From: Nitrosospira multiformis
Lineage (GTDB): Bacteria > Pseudomonadota > Gammaproteobacteria > Burkholderiales > Nitrosomonadaceae
NCBI RefSeq assembly: GCF_003050865.1
Contig: NZ_QAOK01000001.1
Span: 62,001 to 126,000 of the forward strand
Reading direction: 5' to 3'
Length of the DNA stretch: 64,000 nt
Within the stretch, counting starts at the first letter, position 1, and every line of letters starts with the position of its first letter. Shown here piece by piece: positions 38,407 through 46,352 of the stretch. The translations under genes and the position numbers were made by a program. A model generated the notes under the pieces. The model had not been told where the DNA came from. It ran no database searches and was given only the letters and a program-made list of their open reading frames with translations.

Positions 38407-40422
38407 ATGGCCGCTACCGACGCCACCCAGCATCGCATCGAACCCCTTCTCGAACGGATCCCGGAAGTGGGGCGTATTCCCGCGGGATCAGCAATTGAAG
38501 CGCGTCTGGAGAGGATCTGGGAGACGGCGCCAGGTTGGCGCGGGTGGCTCTCCACAGTAGATCATAAAACGATCGGGGTACGATATCTCGTCACGGCCTT
38601 TCTTTTCCTCGTGATCGGCGGAATCGAAGCACTATTCCTGCGCATCCAGCTTGCCGGGCCGGATATGGCGTTTCTGACGCCGGAGCAATACAACCAGCTT
38701 TTCACGATGCATGGCGTGACCATGATTTTCCTCTACGCATCGCCCGTTCTGTCCGGTTTCTCCAACTACCTCTGGCCACTTTTGCTTGGTTCCAGGGATA
38801 TGGCCTTTCCGCGCCTCAATGCACTTTCCTACTGGATTTTTCTGTTCGCCGGCCTCTTCATGTACATCAGCTTCCCTCTTGGGCAGGCGCCGAATGCGGG
38901 CTGGTTCAATTATGTGCCCTTCTCAGGCCCGGTATACAACACCGGACCCAATATAGACGTCTTTGCGCTCGGCATGGTGCTGCTCGGGATTTCTACAACG
39001 GTGGGATCGATTAATTTCGTGGTTACGCTGTTCAGGATGCGCGCACCGGGCATGACCATAAACCGCGTCCCCATCCTGGTGTGGGGAACGCTCACCGCCT
39101 CCGTGGCCAACCTGTTCGCAATCCCCGCCGTCAGCCTCGCGTTCTTTCTGTTGTGGCTCGACCGCCAGATAGGCGCGCATTTTTTTGATGTGGCAAATAA
39201 CGGTCAGCCCCTGCTTTGGCAGCACTTGTTCTGGATTTTCGGCCATCCCTGGGTCTATGTCGTTGTGCTTCCGGCAATGGGCATCGTTTCCGATGCGCTG
39301 CCTACATTCTGTCGCCGGCCACTCGTGGGCTACACGGCAGTGGCGCTTGCCACCATGGCAACCATGCTGCTCGGTTTCGGGGTGTGGGTCCACCATATGT
39401 TCGCCACGGGGCTGCCGACAGTGGCTCTGTCGATTTTCGGCGCCGCCAGCATGGTCATCTCCATTCCCAGCGCGGTCGCCGTCTTCGCCTGGATTGCGAC
39501 CATCTGGCTGGGAAAACCCGTATTCAAGACCCCTTTTCTGTTTTTTGCCGGTTTCGTCGCGCTGTTCATCATCGGGGGCATGTCGGGAGTAATGACAGCC
39601 GCGGTGCCGCTCGACTGGCAACTTAACGAAACCTACTTCATCGTGGCGCACCTGCACTATGTCCTGCTTGGGATCAACGTGTTTCCCGTGGTAGGAGCGA
39701 TCTACTACTGGTTTCCCAAATTCACCGGGCGCATGATGAGTGAGAAACTGGGCAAGTGGAGTTTCTGGACCATGTTTATCGGATTCAACGCCGGATTCTT
39801 TCCAATGCATATCGCTGGACTGCTCGGGATGCCACGCCGCATTTATACCTATCCCTCCCGCATGGGGTGGGACGAAGTCAACCTGATTACGACTGTCGGA
39901 TCCTTCATATTCGCCGTTGGCGTGCTGATCTTCCTCGTCAATGTCGTCCTCAGCCTGAAACGTGGAGCGTGGGCAGGCGCCAACCCGTGGGATGCGCCCA
40001 CTCTGGAATGGGCAGTATCTTCCCCGCCGCCCGCTTATAACTTTGCAACCATTCCTACGATTGCCAGCCGGCACCCGTTATGGGAGGGGCGGATCGAGGG
40101 AGAAAGAGAACATAGCCGGACCAGACTGGAAGAAGGTTACCTGCTAATGCGGGGTCGGGAAACTCTCGGCACCTCACCCATCGATGCAAAGCCGGTTGTC
40201 ATCCTCAAAATGCCGGAGGATTCCTATACGCCTTTCCTTGTCGGTTTGTTCGTCTCGTTGCTATTCGTCGGCCTGTTGCTGCATTCATGGACATTCACCG
40301 CATTAATGGCGGCCTCAAGCTGTGCCGCGTTGAGCGTCTGGATGTGGCCCCGCAGAAAACTCGGTCAGCGCACTACTGGGTACAGGTCAGCCTCTGCCGA
40401 AAGAGGGGGAGAAAGCCCATGA
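38407..40422 (+). CDS. coxA: Heme-copper oxidase subunit I lacking the usual channel residues
   Basis: This is the catalytic subunit, 671 residues with 12 or more membrane helices. The heme a ligand His102, the CuB ligands His280, His329 and His330, the cross-link tyrosine Tyr284 and the pair His415/His417 are all in place. Asp131 of the D-channel entrance (GSRDMAFPRLN) is also kept. The usual HPEVY is HPWVY here, so the D-channel glutamate is Trp282, and the usual PTGIK is PSAVA, so the K-channel lysine is Ala358. The last 110 residues form an added region with two helices. Stop and subunit III start overlap as ATGA. It is an oxidase-like enzyme whose proton path, or even substrate, may differ from standard aa3 oxidase. 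Confidence 0.93.
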   Translation: MAATDATQHRIEPLLERIPEVGRIPAGSAIEARLERIWETAPGWRGWLSTVDHKTIGVRYLVTAFLFLVIGGIEALFLRIQLAGPDMAFLTPEQYNQLFTMHGVTMIFLYASPVLSGFSNYLWPLLLGSRDMAFPRLNALSYWIFLFAGLFMYISFPLGQAPNAGWFNYVPFSGPVYNTGPNIDVFALGMVLLGISTTVGSINFVVTLFRMRAPGMTINRVPILVWGTLTASVANLFAIPAVSLAFFLLWLDRQIGAHFFDVANNGQPLLWQHLFWIFGHPWVYVVVLPAMGIVSDALPTFCRRPLVGYTAVALATMATMLLGFGVWVHHMFATGLPTVALSIFGAASMVISIPSAVAVFAWIATIWLGKPVFKTPFLFFAGFVALFIIGGMSGVMTAAVPLDWQLNETYFIVAHLHYVLLGINVFPVVGAIYYWFPKFTGRMMSEKLGKWSFWTMFIGFNAGFFPMHIAGLLGMPRRIYTYPSRMGWDEVNLITTVGSFIFAVGVLIFLVNVVLSLKRGAWAGANPWDAPTLEWAVSSPPPAYNFATIPTIASRHPLWEGRIEGEREHSRTRLEEGYLLMRGRETLGTSPIDAKPVVILKMPEDSYTPFLVGLFVSLLFVGLLLHSWTFTALMAASSCAALSVWMWPRRKLGQRTTGYRSASAERGGESP

Positions 40423-41027
40423 GTGAAACTGCTCAAGTCGTCAGGCAGCCTTTGCCGGTAGGAAGCGCTGGCAAGCTCTCCGGCGGCTGGTGGGGAATGA
40501 TGGCACTCATCGTAACCGAGGCCTCCCTGTTCGGATACTTGCTGTTCACTTACTTCTACCTCGCCGCGCAGACCGTGCAAGACTGGCCCCCGGGTGGGCT
40601 GCCGAGCCTGCTCATCCCGGGCATCAATACCGTCATCCTGCTTGGCAGCAGCGTTGCTTTCTGGGTAGGAGAACGGCGCATCCGGCAAGGTAAGGCACAA
40701 TCCAGCATTTTCGGGTTTATCGCCGCGATTGCTTTGGGTAGCGCCTTTGTCGCGATTCAGCTTCTGGAGTGGAGAAACAAGACATACAGTATCAACTCCG
40801 ACCTGTACGGATCACTCTACTTTACGATCACGGGCTTTCACTTATGCCATGTCATTATCGGGCTGGGCGTCCTGTTGCTCCTGCTCGCCTGGACCATGAT
40901 GGGTTATTTTGACCACAAGCGTCATGTTGCAATCACCATCGGCGGCGTTTACTGGCATTTTGTCGATGTCGTCTGGCTGTTCGTTTTCTCCGCCTTGTAT
41001 TTGTCTCCTTATCTCCATCGCGGATGA
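40419..41027 (+). CDS. coxC: Cytochrome c oxidase subunit III
   Basis: The 202-residue membrane protein with five predicted helices is the short form of subunit III. The start ATG 40419 overlaps the subunit I stop. It keeps the conserved glutamate of the first helix (TEASLFGYLLFTYFYLA) and the motifs FHLCHVIIG and VYWHFVDVVWLFVF typical of CoxC/CyoC proteins. Subunit III supports proton uptake and stability of subunit I. The stop overlaps the next gene as ATGA, so the operon is translated as a coupled series. Confidence 0.93.
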   Translation: MSETAQVVRQPLPVGSAGKLSGGWWGMMALIVTEASLFGYLLFTYFYLAAQTVQDWPPGGLPSLLIPGINTVILLGSSVAFWVGERRIRQGKAQSSIFGFIAAIALGSAFVAIQLLEWRNKTYSINSDLYGSLYFTITGFHLCHVIIGLGVLLLLLAWTMMGYFDHKRHVAITIGGVYWHFVDVVWLFVFSALYLSPYLHRG

Positions 41028-41482
41028 CCTTCAAAATGGATGCAAGACAGACTGTTTCCACAGAACATCACTTCCTTCATTCCGTACCGAAGGTTAAGAC
41101 ATTGCTTGCGCTCTTCGGGGCACCCGGAGCCTGGGTAACGCAAATGGCATTAACCCAGCCGATCGCCGCCTACGCCTGCTATCCGCACCAATTTCCGCTC
41201 TCCGCCCCGCTTTGGCCGGAATTGCCGGCAATACTGGCAACAATAGGCTTTGTCTGCCTGGCAGGCGCTCTTTTTTCCGGGTATATCGCCTTGGGCTCCT
41301 GGCGGAGCATTAGTCGCTTAACGAAAGACCCATTGAATAAACAGCCCGCCATTCAGAAAGATGAAGGGCAGGCACGGTTCCTGGCGATGCTGGGGATGAT
41401 GTCGAGCTTTGTGTTCATCGTGGCGATCCTGTTTAACACTTTCGCCGTGCTTTTGATTCGATCATGCAGCGCCTGGATCTGA
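41024..41482 (+). CDS. Small membrane protein of the oxidase operon, unknown function
   Basis: The 152-residue protein starts at ATG 41024, overlapping the subunit III stop. It has three hydrophobic segments (about residues 25-50, 68-92 and 120-146), with GAPGAWVTQMALTQPIAAYAC as the most distinctive stretch. I do not recognise an enzyme family. Overlap with subunit III and with the cytochrome gene downstream ties it to the oxidase. A role as accessory subunit or assembly factor is an inference from position. Its last 19 bases overlap the next reading frame. Confidence 0.8.
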   Translation: MTFKMDARQTVSTEHHFLHSVPKVKTLLALFGAPGAWVTQMALTQPIAAYACYPHQFPLSAPLWPELPAILATIGFVCLAGALFSGYIALGSWRSISRLTKDPLNKQPAIQKDEGQARFLAMLGMMSSFVFIVAILFNTFAVLLIRSCSAWI

Positions 41483-42855
41483 AGCAAATGAAGCTGCGCA
41501 TGGCGGTTTTCGATTGGATCATCCGGAGGGTCAAAGAAGCTGGAAATCTCCTGGGTGCTGTCCTGCTCGTCACGAGTGCAATCATGTCGGGCATTCCAGT
41601 TTCCGTTGCGACCGCCGCTGCTGGTCATGCGGCAAATCCCGCTGGGGAGAGTGAAGGCACATTCGATGCACTGGTTACACGCGGCGCCTATCTCGCCACT
41701 ATCGCAGACTGCGCCGGATGTCACACGGCAGGACCCGCTCACCCGGCTTTTGGCGGCGGATTGGCGATCAATTCACCCTTCGGCACCATTTACTCGACCA
41801 ATATTACGCCTGATCCGGAAACCGGCATCGGCCGTTACAGCTACGAGGATTTCAGCCGGGCCGTGCGCGGCGGCATCAGGAAGGACGGCAAATGGTTGTA
41901 CCCGGCCATGCCTTACCCGTCGTTCACGGCAATGTCGGACAACGATGTGCGCGCGTTATATGCCTACTTCATGCACGGGGTGAAACCGGTCCGGCACACG
42001 CCCTCGCAGACCCGCCTGCCATTCCCCTTCAATCAGCGCTGGACCCTCAAGTTCTGGGATCTTGCCTTCGTGGAACACAAACGGTTCGAACCCCGTGCTG
42101 ATCGGGGTGGAAAGTGGAACCGCGGTGCATACCTGGTGCAGTCGCTCGGTCACTGCGGTGCCTGTCATACTCCGCGCGGTTTGGCCTATCAGGAAAAGGC
42201 CTATTCGGAAATCTCATCCGACTATTTGACCGGTGCGATGATAGATAACTGGTTTGCTCCGGAACTGACCGGAAACACTGCATCAGGCCTGGGCAGATGG
42301 TCGGAAGAGGAGATTGCCGCGTTTCTGAAGACAGGCCATAGTGGCCATACCGCTGCATTTGGCAGCATGATCACTGTCATTGAAAACAGCACCCAGCACT
42401 TACGCCAGGAGGACTTGGATGCGATCGCCCACTACCTCAAATCGCTTCCTGCCAGCGGAGAAAAGTCTTCGTATAACCCTCGTAGAACGCCGGCAGTCGT
42501 TCCCGTCGGAATGATCCGGTTCGAGAAACCAGGGGCGGGAATATATAGTGGCTTCTGCACCAAATGTCACGGGGACGAGGGAAGGGGCAAGCCGCCAAAG
42601 TTTCCTCCTCTATCTGGAAGTTCGATCGTGCTTTCGGAGAATGCCTCTTCCCTGATCCGGCTCATGCTGGAAGGAGGAAAAGGCCCATGGACAAAGACGG
42701 GGCCGAAACCGGAGAAAATGCCAGGCTATGCCGAAAGATTTACCGACCGCGAAATCGCTGAAGTGCTCACATTCATCCGTAACAACTGGGGGAACAAGGC
42801 TGCGCCTGTGACCACGCGCGATGTATATCTGATGCGCGAGGCCCTGAACGAATAA
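41464..42855 (+). CDS. Triheme cytochrome c, alcohol-dehydrogenase-subunit-like
   Basis: The 463-residue exported protein has three CxxCH heme sites: CAGCH near residue 82, CGACH near 233 and CTKCH near 365. Domain spacing and motifs such as FGTIYSTNITPDPETGIGRY resemble the membrane-bound cytochrome subunits of alcohol and gluconate dehydrogenases, which pass electrons to quinone or oxidase. No dehydrogenase partner is nearby. Here it ends the oxidase operon and may deliver electrons to subunit II. The ATG at 41464 overlaps the upstream gene by 19 bases; ATG 41488 is an alternative start. The signal helix is near residues 28-50. Confidence 0.88.
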   Translation: MQRLDLKQMKLRMAVFDWIIRRVKEAGNLLGAVLLVTSAIMSGIPVSVATAAAGHAANPAGESEGTFDALVTRGAYLATIADCAGCHTAGPAHPAFGGGLAINSPFGTIYSTNITPDPETGIGRYSYEDFSRAVRGGIRKDGKWLYPAMPYPSFTAMSDNDVRALYAYFMHGVKPVRHTPSQTRLPFPFNQRWTLKFWDLAFVEHKRFEPRADRGGKWNRGAYLVQSLGHCGACHTPRGLAYQEKAYSEISSDYLTGAMIDNWFAPELTGNTASGLGRWSEEEIAAFLKTGHSGHTAAFGSMITVIENSTQHLRQEDLDAIAHYLKSLPASGEKSSYNPRRTPAVVPVGMIRFEKPGAGIYSGFCTKCHGDEGRGKPPKFPPLSGSSIVLSENASSLIRLMLEGGKGPWTKTGPKPEKMPGYAERFTDREIAEVLTFIRNNWGNKAAPVTTRDVYLMREALNE

Positions 42856-42913
42856 TTGCAAAGGATTTTGTTTCTACCCGTCCAGAAATAGGAAAGAAAA
42901 GGAAAGCAGAGGT

Positions 42914-43729
42914 TTATGCTACCTTCTGTCCGTTCTTCGGATATTCTGCAAGCATCAATTCACGCAGGATGACAACCAGAATCCCGACCGCGCTCATCAT
43001 CGCACCGTGTATCCACAGAATGATGCCCCCGATCTGCTGATCCGCAAGGGCGTTGATACCGCCAATAGCACGCCCGCAAATGGTGTAGATCGGATACAAC
43101 TCGTGAGAAGTAAAGAAAATGATGGCGCCAATGACAATTTGAGGCGGAATTATGGCAAGCATCATGCCAATGCGAGAGCCAGGCGACAATCTGACCGGAC
43201 CGGGAGTCAAGACCAGTCCCCAGAAAATCAATCCGCTGAGAAACATGCTCCAGTTCATCACACGGTAGAGACGCCAATCGATCATCGCCGTAAAATGAAT
43301 CGAGGGCAACAGCCAGAAACCGATGAGCATGCTGAACAGTGTGACGGCGACGACAGGATTGCACAGGATGTGGGCGAGATATTGAACCGGCTTCCATCCC
43401 GCCATCAGATGAAATGCCTGCCTCATCCTTGACGGCATGCCCCCAAGAAGAACCGGGCATGGCCTGCTCAATATAATCAGAAAAGGCCCGAGATGATGCA
43501 ATGCAAGATGCTGAAGCCGGTGAATGAAAAACTGATGCTGAGAATAATAATCGAGCTGGGTGTGAGAAACGAGATATACCAGGCTTAATCCACCCCAGAA
43601 GCACAATTTGCGATGAAGCCAGGGGCGAGCTACAGCACAGCCTCTCAGAAAAAAAAGAGCTGCGCTACCAGTGGCGGCAACCACCAGAATAGACTCTTCC
43701 CAAGGCACCAGCCAGTAAAACCATTCCAT
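42914..43729 (-). CDS. ctaG: CtaG-type cytochrome c oxidase assembly factor (caa3 type)
   Basis: The 271-residue integral membrane protein has about seven helices and the histidine-rich segment HRLQHLALHHLGPFLIILSRP, typical of the caa3_CtaG family linked to assembly of oxidases with fused cytochrome c. It is unrelated to the Cox11-type protein that is also called CtaG. It lies convergent to the oxidase operon, 58 bases beyond the cytochrome gene, and is transcribed after the Sco gene (35 bases apart). The two form a small assembly operon on the minus strand. Confidence 0.88.
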   Translation of the reverse strand: MEWFYWLVPWEESILVVAATGSAALFFLRGCAVARPWLHRKLCFWGGLSLVYLVSHTQLDYYSQHQFFIHRLQHLALHHLGPFLIILSRPCPVLLGGMPSRMRQAFHLMAGWKPVQYLAHILCNPVVAVTLFSMLIGFWLLPSIHFTAMIDWRLYRVMNWSMFLSGLIFWGLVLTPGPVRLSPGSRIGMMLAIIPPQIVIGAIIFFTSHELYPIYTICGRAIGGINALADQQIGGIILWIHGAMMSAVGILVVILRELMLAEYPKNGQKVA

Positions 43730-43764
43730 TACAATTGATGTCCGTTACTGACCGGAGAAGTTTT

Positions 43765-44391
43765 TCAGGCAGGAAGCAAGTCCCGCAGGTCTTGCGCCAG
43801 AGTCTCTTCTGGATCGGCGGAGGTTGCCAGCAGGCGGGCGCGGCCTTGTGTGTCAAATATATAGACCGCATCGCCATGCATGATGTCGCCGTCTCCACCA
43901 GGGGGGAAGTGCGGCCGGTACGCGTTGCGGTATCGTTTTGCAAGCCGTCCGATTTCATCCGGACTGCCGGTCAATCCTGTCGCCTGCTCGATATCGAATT
44001 GCATCAGATAACGGCGCAATTCCCCAGGGGCGTCCCGATTCGGGTCCACGGTTACAAAGAGGATATGCGCCCGATCTGCGTCTGCCCCCAGGAGATGCAT
44101 TACACGCATGAGACGCGCCATGGAAATCGGGCACTCTTCCCGGCAATGTGTAAATCCAAAATACATCAGCAATACTTTTCCTTCATATGTCTTGGCTGTA
44201 ACCGGCTGCCCCTTGTCGGAAGTGAGGGAAAAACTCAAATCCGGCAAGTGGCCGGTTACCCCCTTTACATGCCCCTGTTCTGTCGAATCGCATGCGCCCA
44301 TGGCGAGCACAATCACAAGACCCGCAGCGATTCGGCGACGACTGAAATTTGGTCCTCCCCCAAAGTTCTTATTTACAAAGTTCTTATTCAT
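43765..44391 (-). CDS. SCO1/SenC family copper chaperone
   Basis: The 208-residue protein has a lipoprotein-like N-terminus (VIVLAMGAC) and a thioredoxin fold. The copper motif CREECP lies near residues 83-88 (after FGFTH), with the partner histidine in IMHGDAVYIFD near residue 171. Sco proteins deliver copper to the CuA site of subunit II. Location with ctaG next to the oxidase operon fits this well. Its first codons contain a 15-base tandem duplication (NKNFVNKNF), which may be recent; a start further in is therefore conceivable. Confidence 0.92.
   Translation of the reverse strand: MNKNFVNKNFGGGPNFSRRRIAAGLVIVLAMGACDSTEQGHVKGVTGHLPDLSFSLTSDKGQPVTAKTYEGKVLLMYFGFTHCREECPISMARLMRVMHLLGADADRAHILFVTVDPNRDAPGELRRYLMQFDIEQATGLTGSPDEIGRLAKRYRNAYRPHFPPGGDGDIMHGDAVYIFDTQGRARLLATSADPEETLAQDLRDLLPA
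44361..44390. repeat. 15-bp tandem duplication in the Sco gene start
   Basis: CAAAGTTCTTATT occurs at 44361-44373 and 44376-44388 with a period of 15 bases. It makes the encoded N-terminus read NKNF twice and keeps the reading frame. A second, unrelated short duplication lies 50 bases away. Confidence 0.8.
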
Positions 44392-44435
44392 TCACAAGCA
44401 TCGAAAATTCCTGGGGCCATTCCTGGAGAGTCAAC

Positions 44436-44467
44436 CGGTCAGTTTCAATGTCGGTCAGTTTCAATAT
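44436..44467. repeat. 16-bp tandem duplication upstream of leuA
   Basis: CGGTCAGTTTCAATGT (44436-44451) is followed directly by CGGTCAGTTTCAATAT (44452-44467), one mismatch in 16. It lies between the divergent Sco and leuA genes, just upstream of the leuA promoter boxes. It could be a pair of regulator sites or only slippage. Confidence 0.8.
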
Positions 44468-44484
44468 AGCATTCAATTTCTCTA

Positions 44485-44513
44485 TTGCACGCGTTCCGGA
44501 AACCCTTTATATT
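44485..44513 (+). promoter_or_regulatory. Probable sigma-70 promoter of leuA
   Basis: TTGCAC (44485-44490) and TATATT (44508-44513) are separated by exactly 17 bases. Transcription would begin at about 44520, which is also the A of the ATG of the possible leader peptide. Confidence 0.6.
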
Positions 44514-44519
44514 TGGGAC

Positions 44520-44612
44520 ATGCACATCGCAAACTTCGTTCAGTCCATTCCATTCTGCCTTCAGCCCCGCCTGCAGCTTCTTGCAAGACCGCTGCTGCGC
44601 CTCGCGCGCTAA
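44520..44612 (+). promoter_or_regulatory. leuL: Possible leucine-rich leader peptide of leuA
   Basis: ATG 44520 to TAA 44612 encodes 30 residues. Of the last 17, seven are leucine ([18 protein letters not shown]), clustered just before the stop, as in attenuator leader peptides of leucine operons. It lies 100 bases before the leuA start and begins where the promoter predicts the transcript to begin, so it could be read leaderless. Downstream, GGAATCC/GGATTCC (near 44653-44675) forms a small hairpin, but no convincing terminator with a T-run was found. Leucine control by attenuation is thus a proposal only. Confidence 0.4.
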
Positions 44613-44712
44613 TTACCGACCTCCCTCAAGCCTTTACCAGTTTTTATCGATGGAATCCGTTCCTGGATTCCCTATCAGAGTTCGAGTATTCTTTCTGAAA
44701 ACGGAGAAACAA

Positions 44713-46245
44713 TTGAAAGACCATCTCATCATTTTTGATACCACCTTGCGTGACGGCGAGCAAAGCCCGGGCGCCTCCATGACGAGGGAGGAAAAAGTGC
44801 GCATCGCTCGACAACTGGAACGAATGCGGGTTGATGTCATTGAAGCGGGTTTCCCAGCTGCCTCGAATGGCGATTTCGAAGCGGTAAAAGCCGTAGCGGA
44901 TGCAATCAAGGGCAGCACCATATGCGGCCTTGCGCGCGCAACCGAAGGCGATGTCAGGCGTGCAGGCGAAGCATTGCAGGGAGCCAGTTCGGCGCGTATC
45001 CACACCTTTATCGCCACTTCACCGATTCACATGGAAAAGAAACTGCGCATGTCCCCCGAGCAGGTGGTGGAACAGGCGGTGAAAGCGGTGAAATGGGCGC
45101 GCCAATACACCGATGACGTCGAATTCTCCCCTGAGGATGCCGGGCGCTCTGACATCACCTTTCTTTGCCGTGTGCTCGAAGCGGTCATCGATGCCGGAGC
45201 GGGGACTGTGAATATTCCCGATACAGTCGGCTATACCATGCCCCAGCAATTCGGAGAACTCATCCGTACCCTCCGCGAGAGGATTCCCAATTCGGATAAA
45301 GTCATATTCTCGGTGCACTGCCATAATGATCTTGGACTGGCAGTGGCCAATTCGTTATCGGCAGTGATGAACGGAGCGCGTCAGGTCGAATGCACGATAA
45401 ACGGACTGGGCGAGCGCGCAGGCAATGCCTCCCTGGAGGAGATCGTCATGGCCGTTCGCACCCGCCAGGATTTCTTTCCTTGTGATACCCGCATCGATAC
45501 TGTCCATATCGTCCCCGCAAGCAAGCTGGTTTCGGGCATTACCGGATTTCCGGTACAGCCGAACAAGGCAATTGTGGGCGCAAACGCATTCGCACACGAA
45601 TCCGGGATACACCAGGACGGCGTATTGAAACACCGCGAAACATACGAAATCATGCGAGCGGAGGATGTCGGCTGGGGGGCAAACAAATTGCTGCTGGGCA
45701 AGCATTCGGGACGCAACGCCTTCCGCAGCCGGCTGGCAGAGCTCGGGATCGAGCTGGAATCGGAAGAAGTCCTTAATGCCACTTTCATGCGCTTCAAGGA
45801 GCTGGCGGACAAGAAGCATGATATTTTCGATGAAGACCTGCATGCCCTGGTTTCCGATGACGCCACCGCCCTGCAGGAACATTACAAGCTCCTGTCACTG
45901 ACTGCGCACAGCGAAACCGGTGAAACTCCCCATGCCAGTATAGTAATCGGTGAAGAAGGCAGGGAATCCCATGCAGAGTCGGATGGAAGCGGACCAGTGG
46001 ACGCCACTTTCCGCGCCATCGAAAAGATACTGAACAGCGGCGTGGAGTTGCAGCTCTACTCCGTCAATGCGATCACCAGCGGCACCGATTCCCAGGGCGA
46101 GGTCACGGTCCGGCTGCAGAAGTCAGGCCGCATCGTCAACGGCAACGGCGCCGATACGGACATTGTCGTCGCCTCCGCCAAGGCGTATCTCAGCGCGCTC
46201 AACAAGCTGCACAGCAAGCTGGAGCGGGCGCACCCGCAAGTGTAG
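44713..46245 (+). CDS. leuA: 2-isopropylmalate synthase
   Basis: LeuA condenses 2-ketoisovalerate with acetyl-CoA, the first step of leucine synthesis. The start is set at TTG 44713, six bases after GGAG, giving 510 residues beginning [19 protein letters not shown] after the initiator. The TIM barrel carries the metal site [12 protein letters not shown] and [14 protein letters not shown]. The C-terminal regulatory domain, which binds leucine, occupies about the last 120 residues. Its substrate is a product of the ilv pathway encoded at 18-22 kb. The open frame continues far upstream without family similarity. Confidence 0.97.
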   Translation: MKDHLIIFDTTLRDGEQSPGASMTREEKVRIARQLERMRVDVIEAGFPAASNGDFEAVKAVADAIKGSTICGLARATEGDVRRAGEALQGASSARIHTFIATSPIHMEKKLRMSPEQVVEQAVKAVKWARQYTDDVEFSPEDAGRSDITFLCRVLEAVIDAGAGTVNIPDTVGYTMPQQFGELIRTLRERIPNSDKVIFSVHCHNDLGLAVANSLSAVMNGARQVECTINGLGERAGNASLEEIVMAVRTRQDFFPCDTRIDTVHIVPASKLVSGITGFPVQPNKAIVGANAFAHESGIHQDGVLKHRETYEIMRAEDVGWGANKLLLGKHSGRNAFRSRLAELGIELESEEVLNATFMRFKELADKKHDIFDEDLHALVSDDATALQEHYKLLSLTAHSETGETPHASIVIGEEGRESHAESDGSGPVDATFRAIEKILNSGVELQLYSVNAITSGTDSQGEVTVRLQKSGRIVNGNGADTDIVVASAKAYLSALNKLHSKLERAHPQV

Positions 46246-46352
46246 AAACGTTGAAGAACGCGGCAGGACAAACTGGAACCGTCTGTTCTGCCTCCAAATT
46301 GGGGCTGCGCGTGGAGCTTTTCTCTCAATCCTCACGACCTGTCACGAAAGTA

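Noticed and set aside
38923-40074. Open frame of 383 codons on the minus strand
   Set aside because: It is antisense to oxidase subunit I; the translation is rich in His, Glu and Gly as expected from reverse reading of membrane codons.
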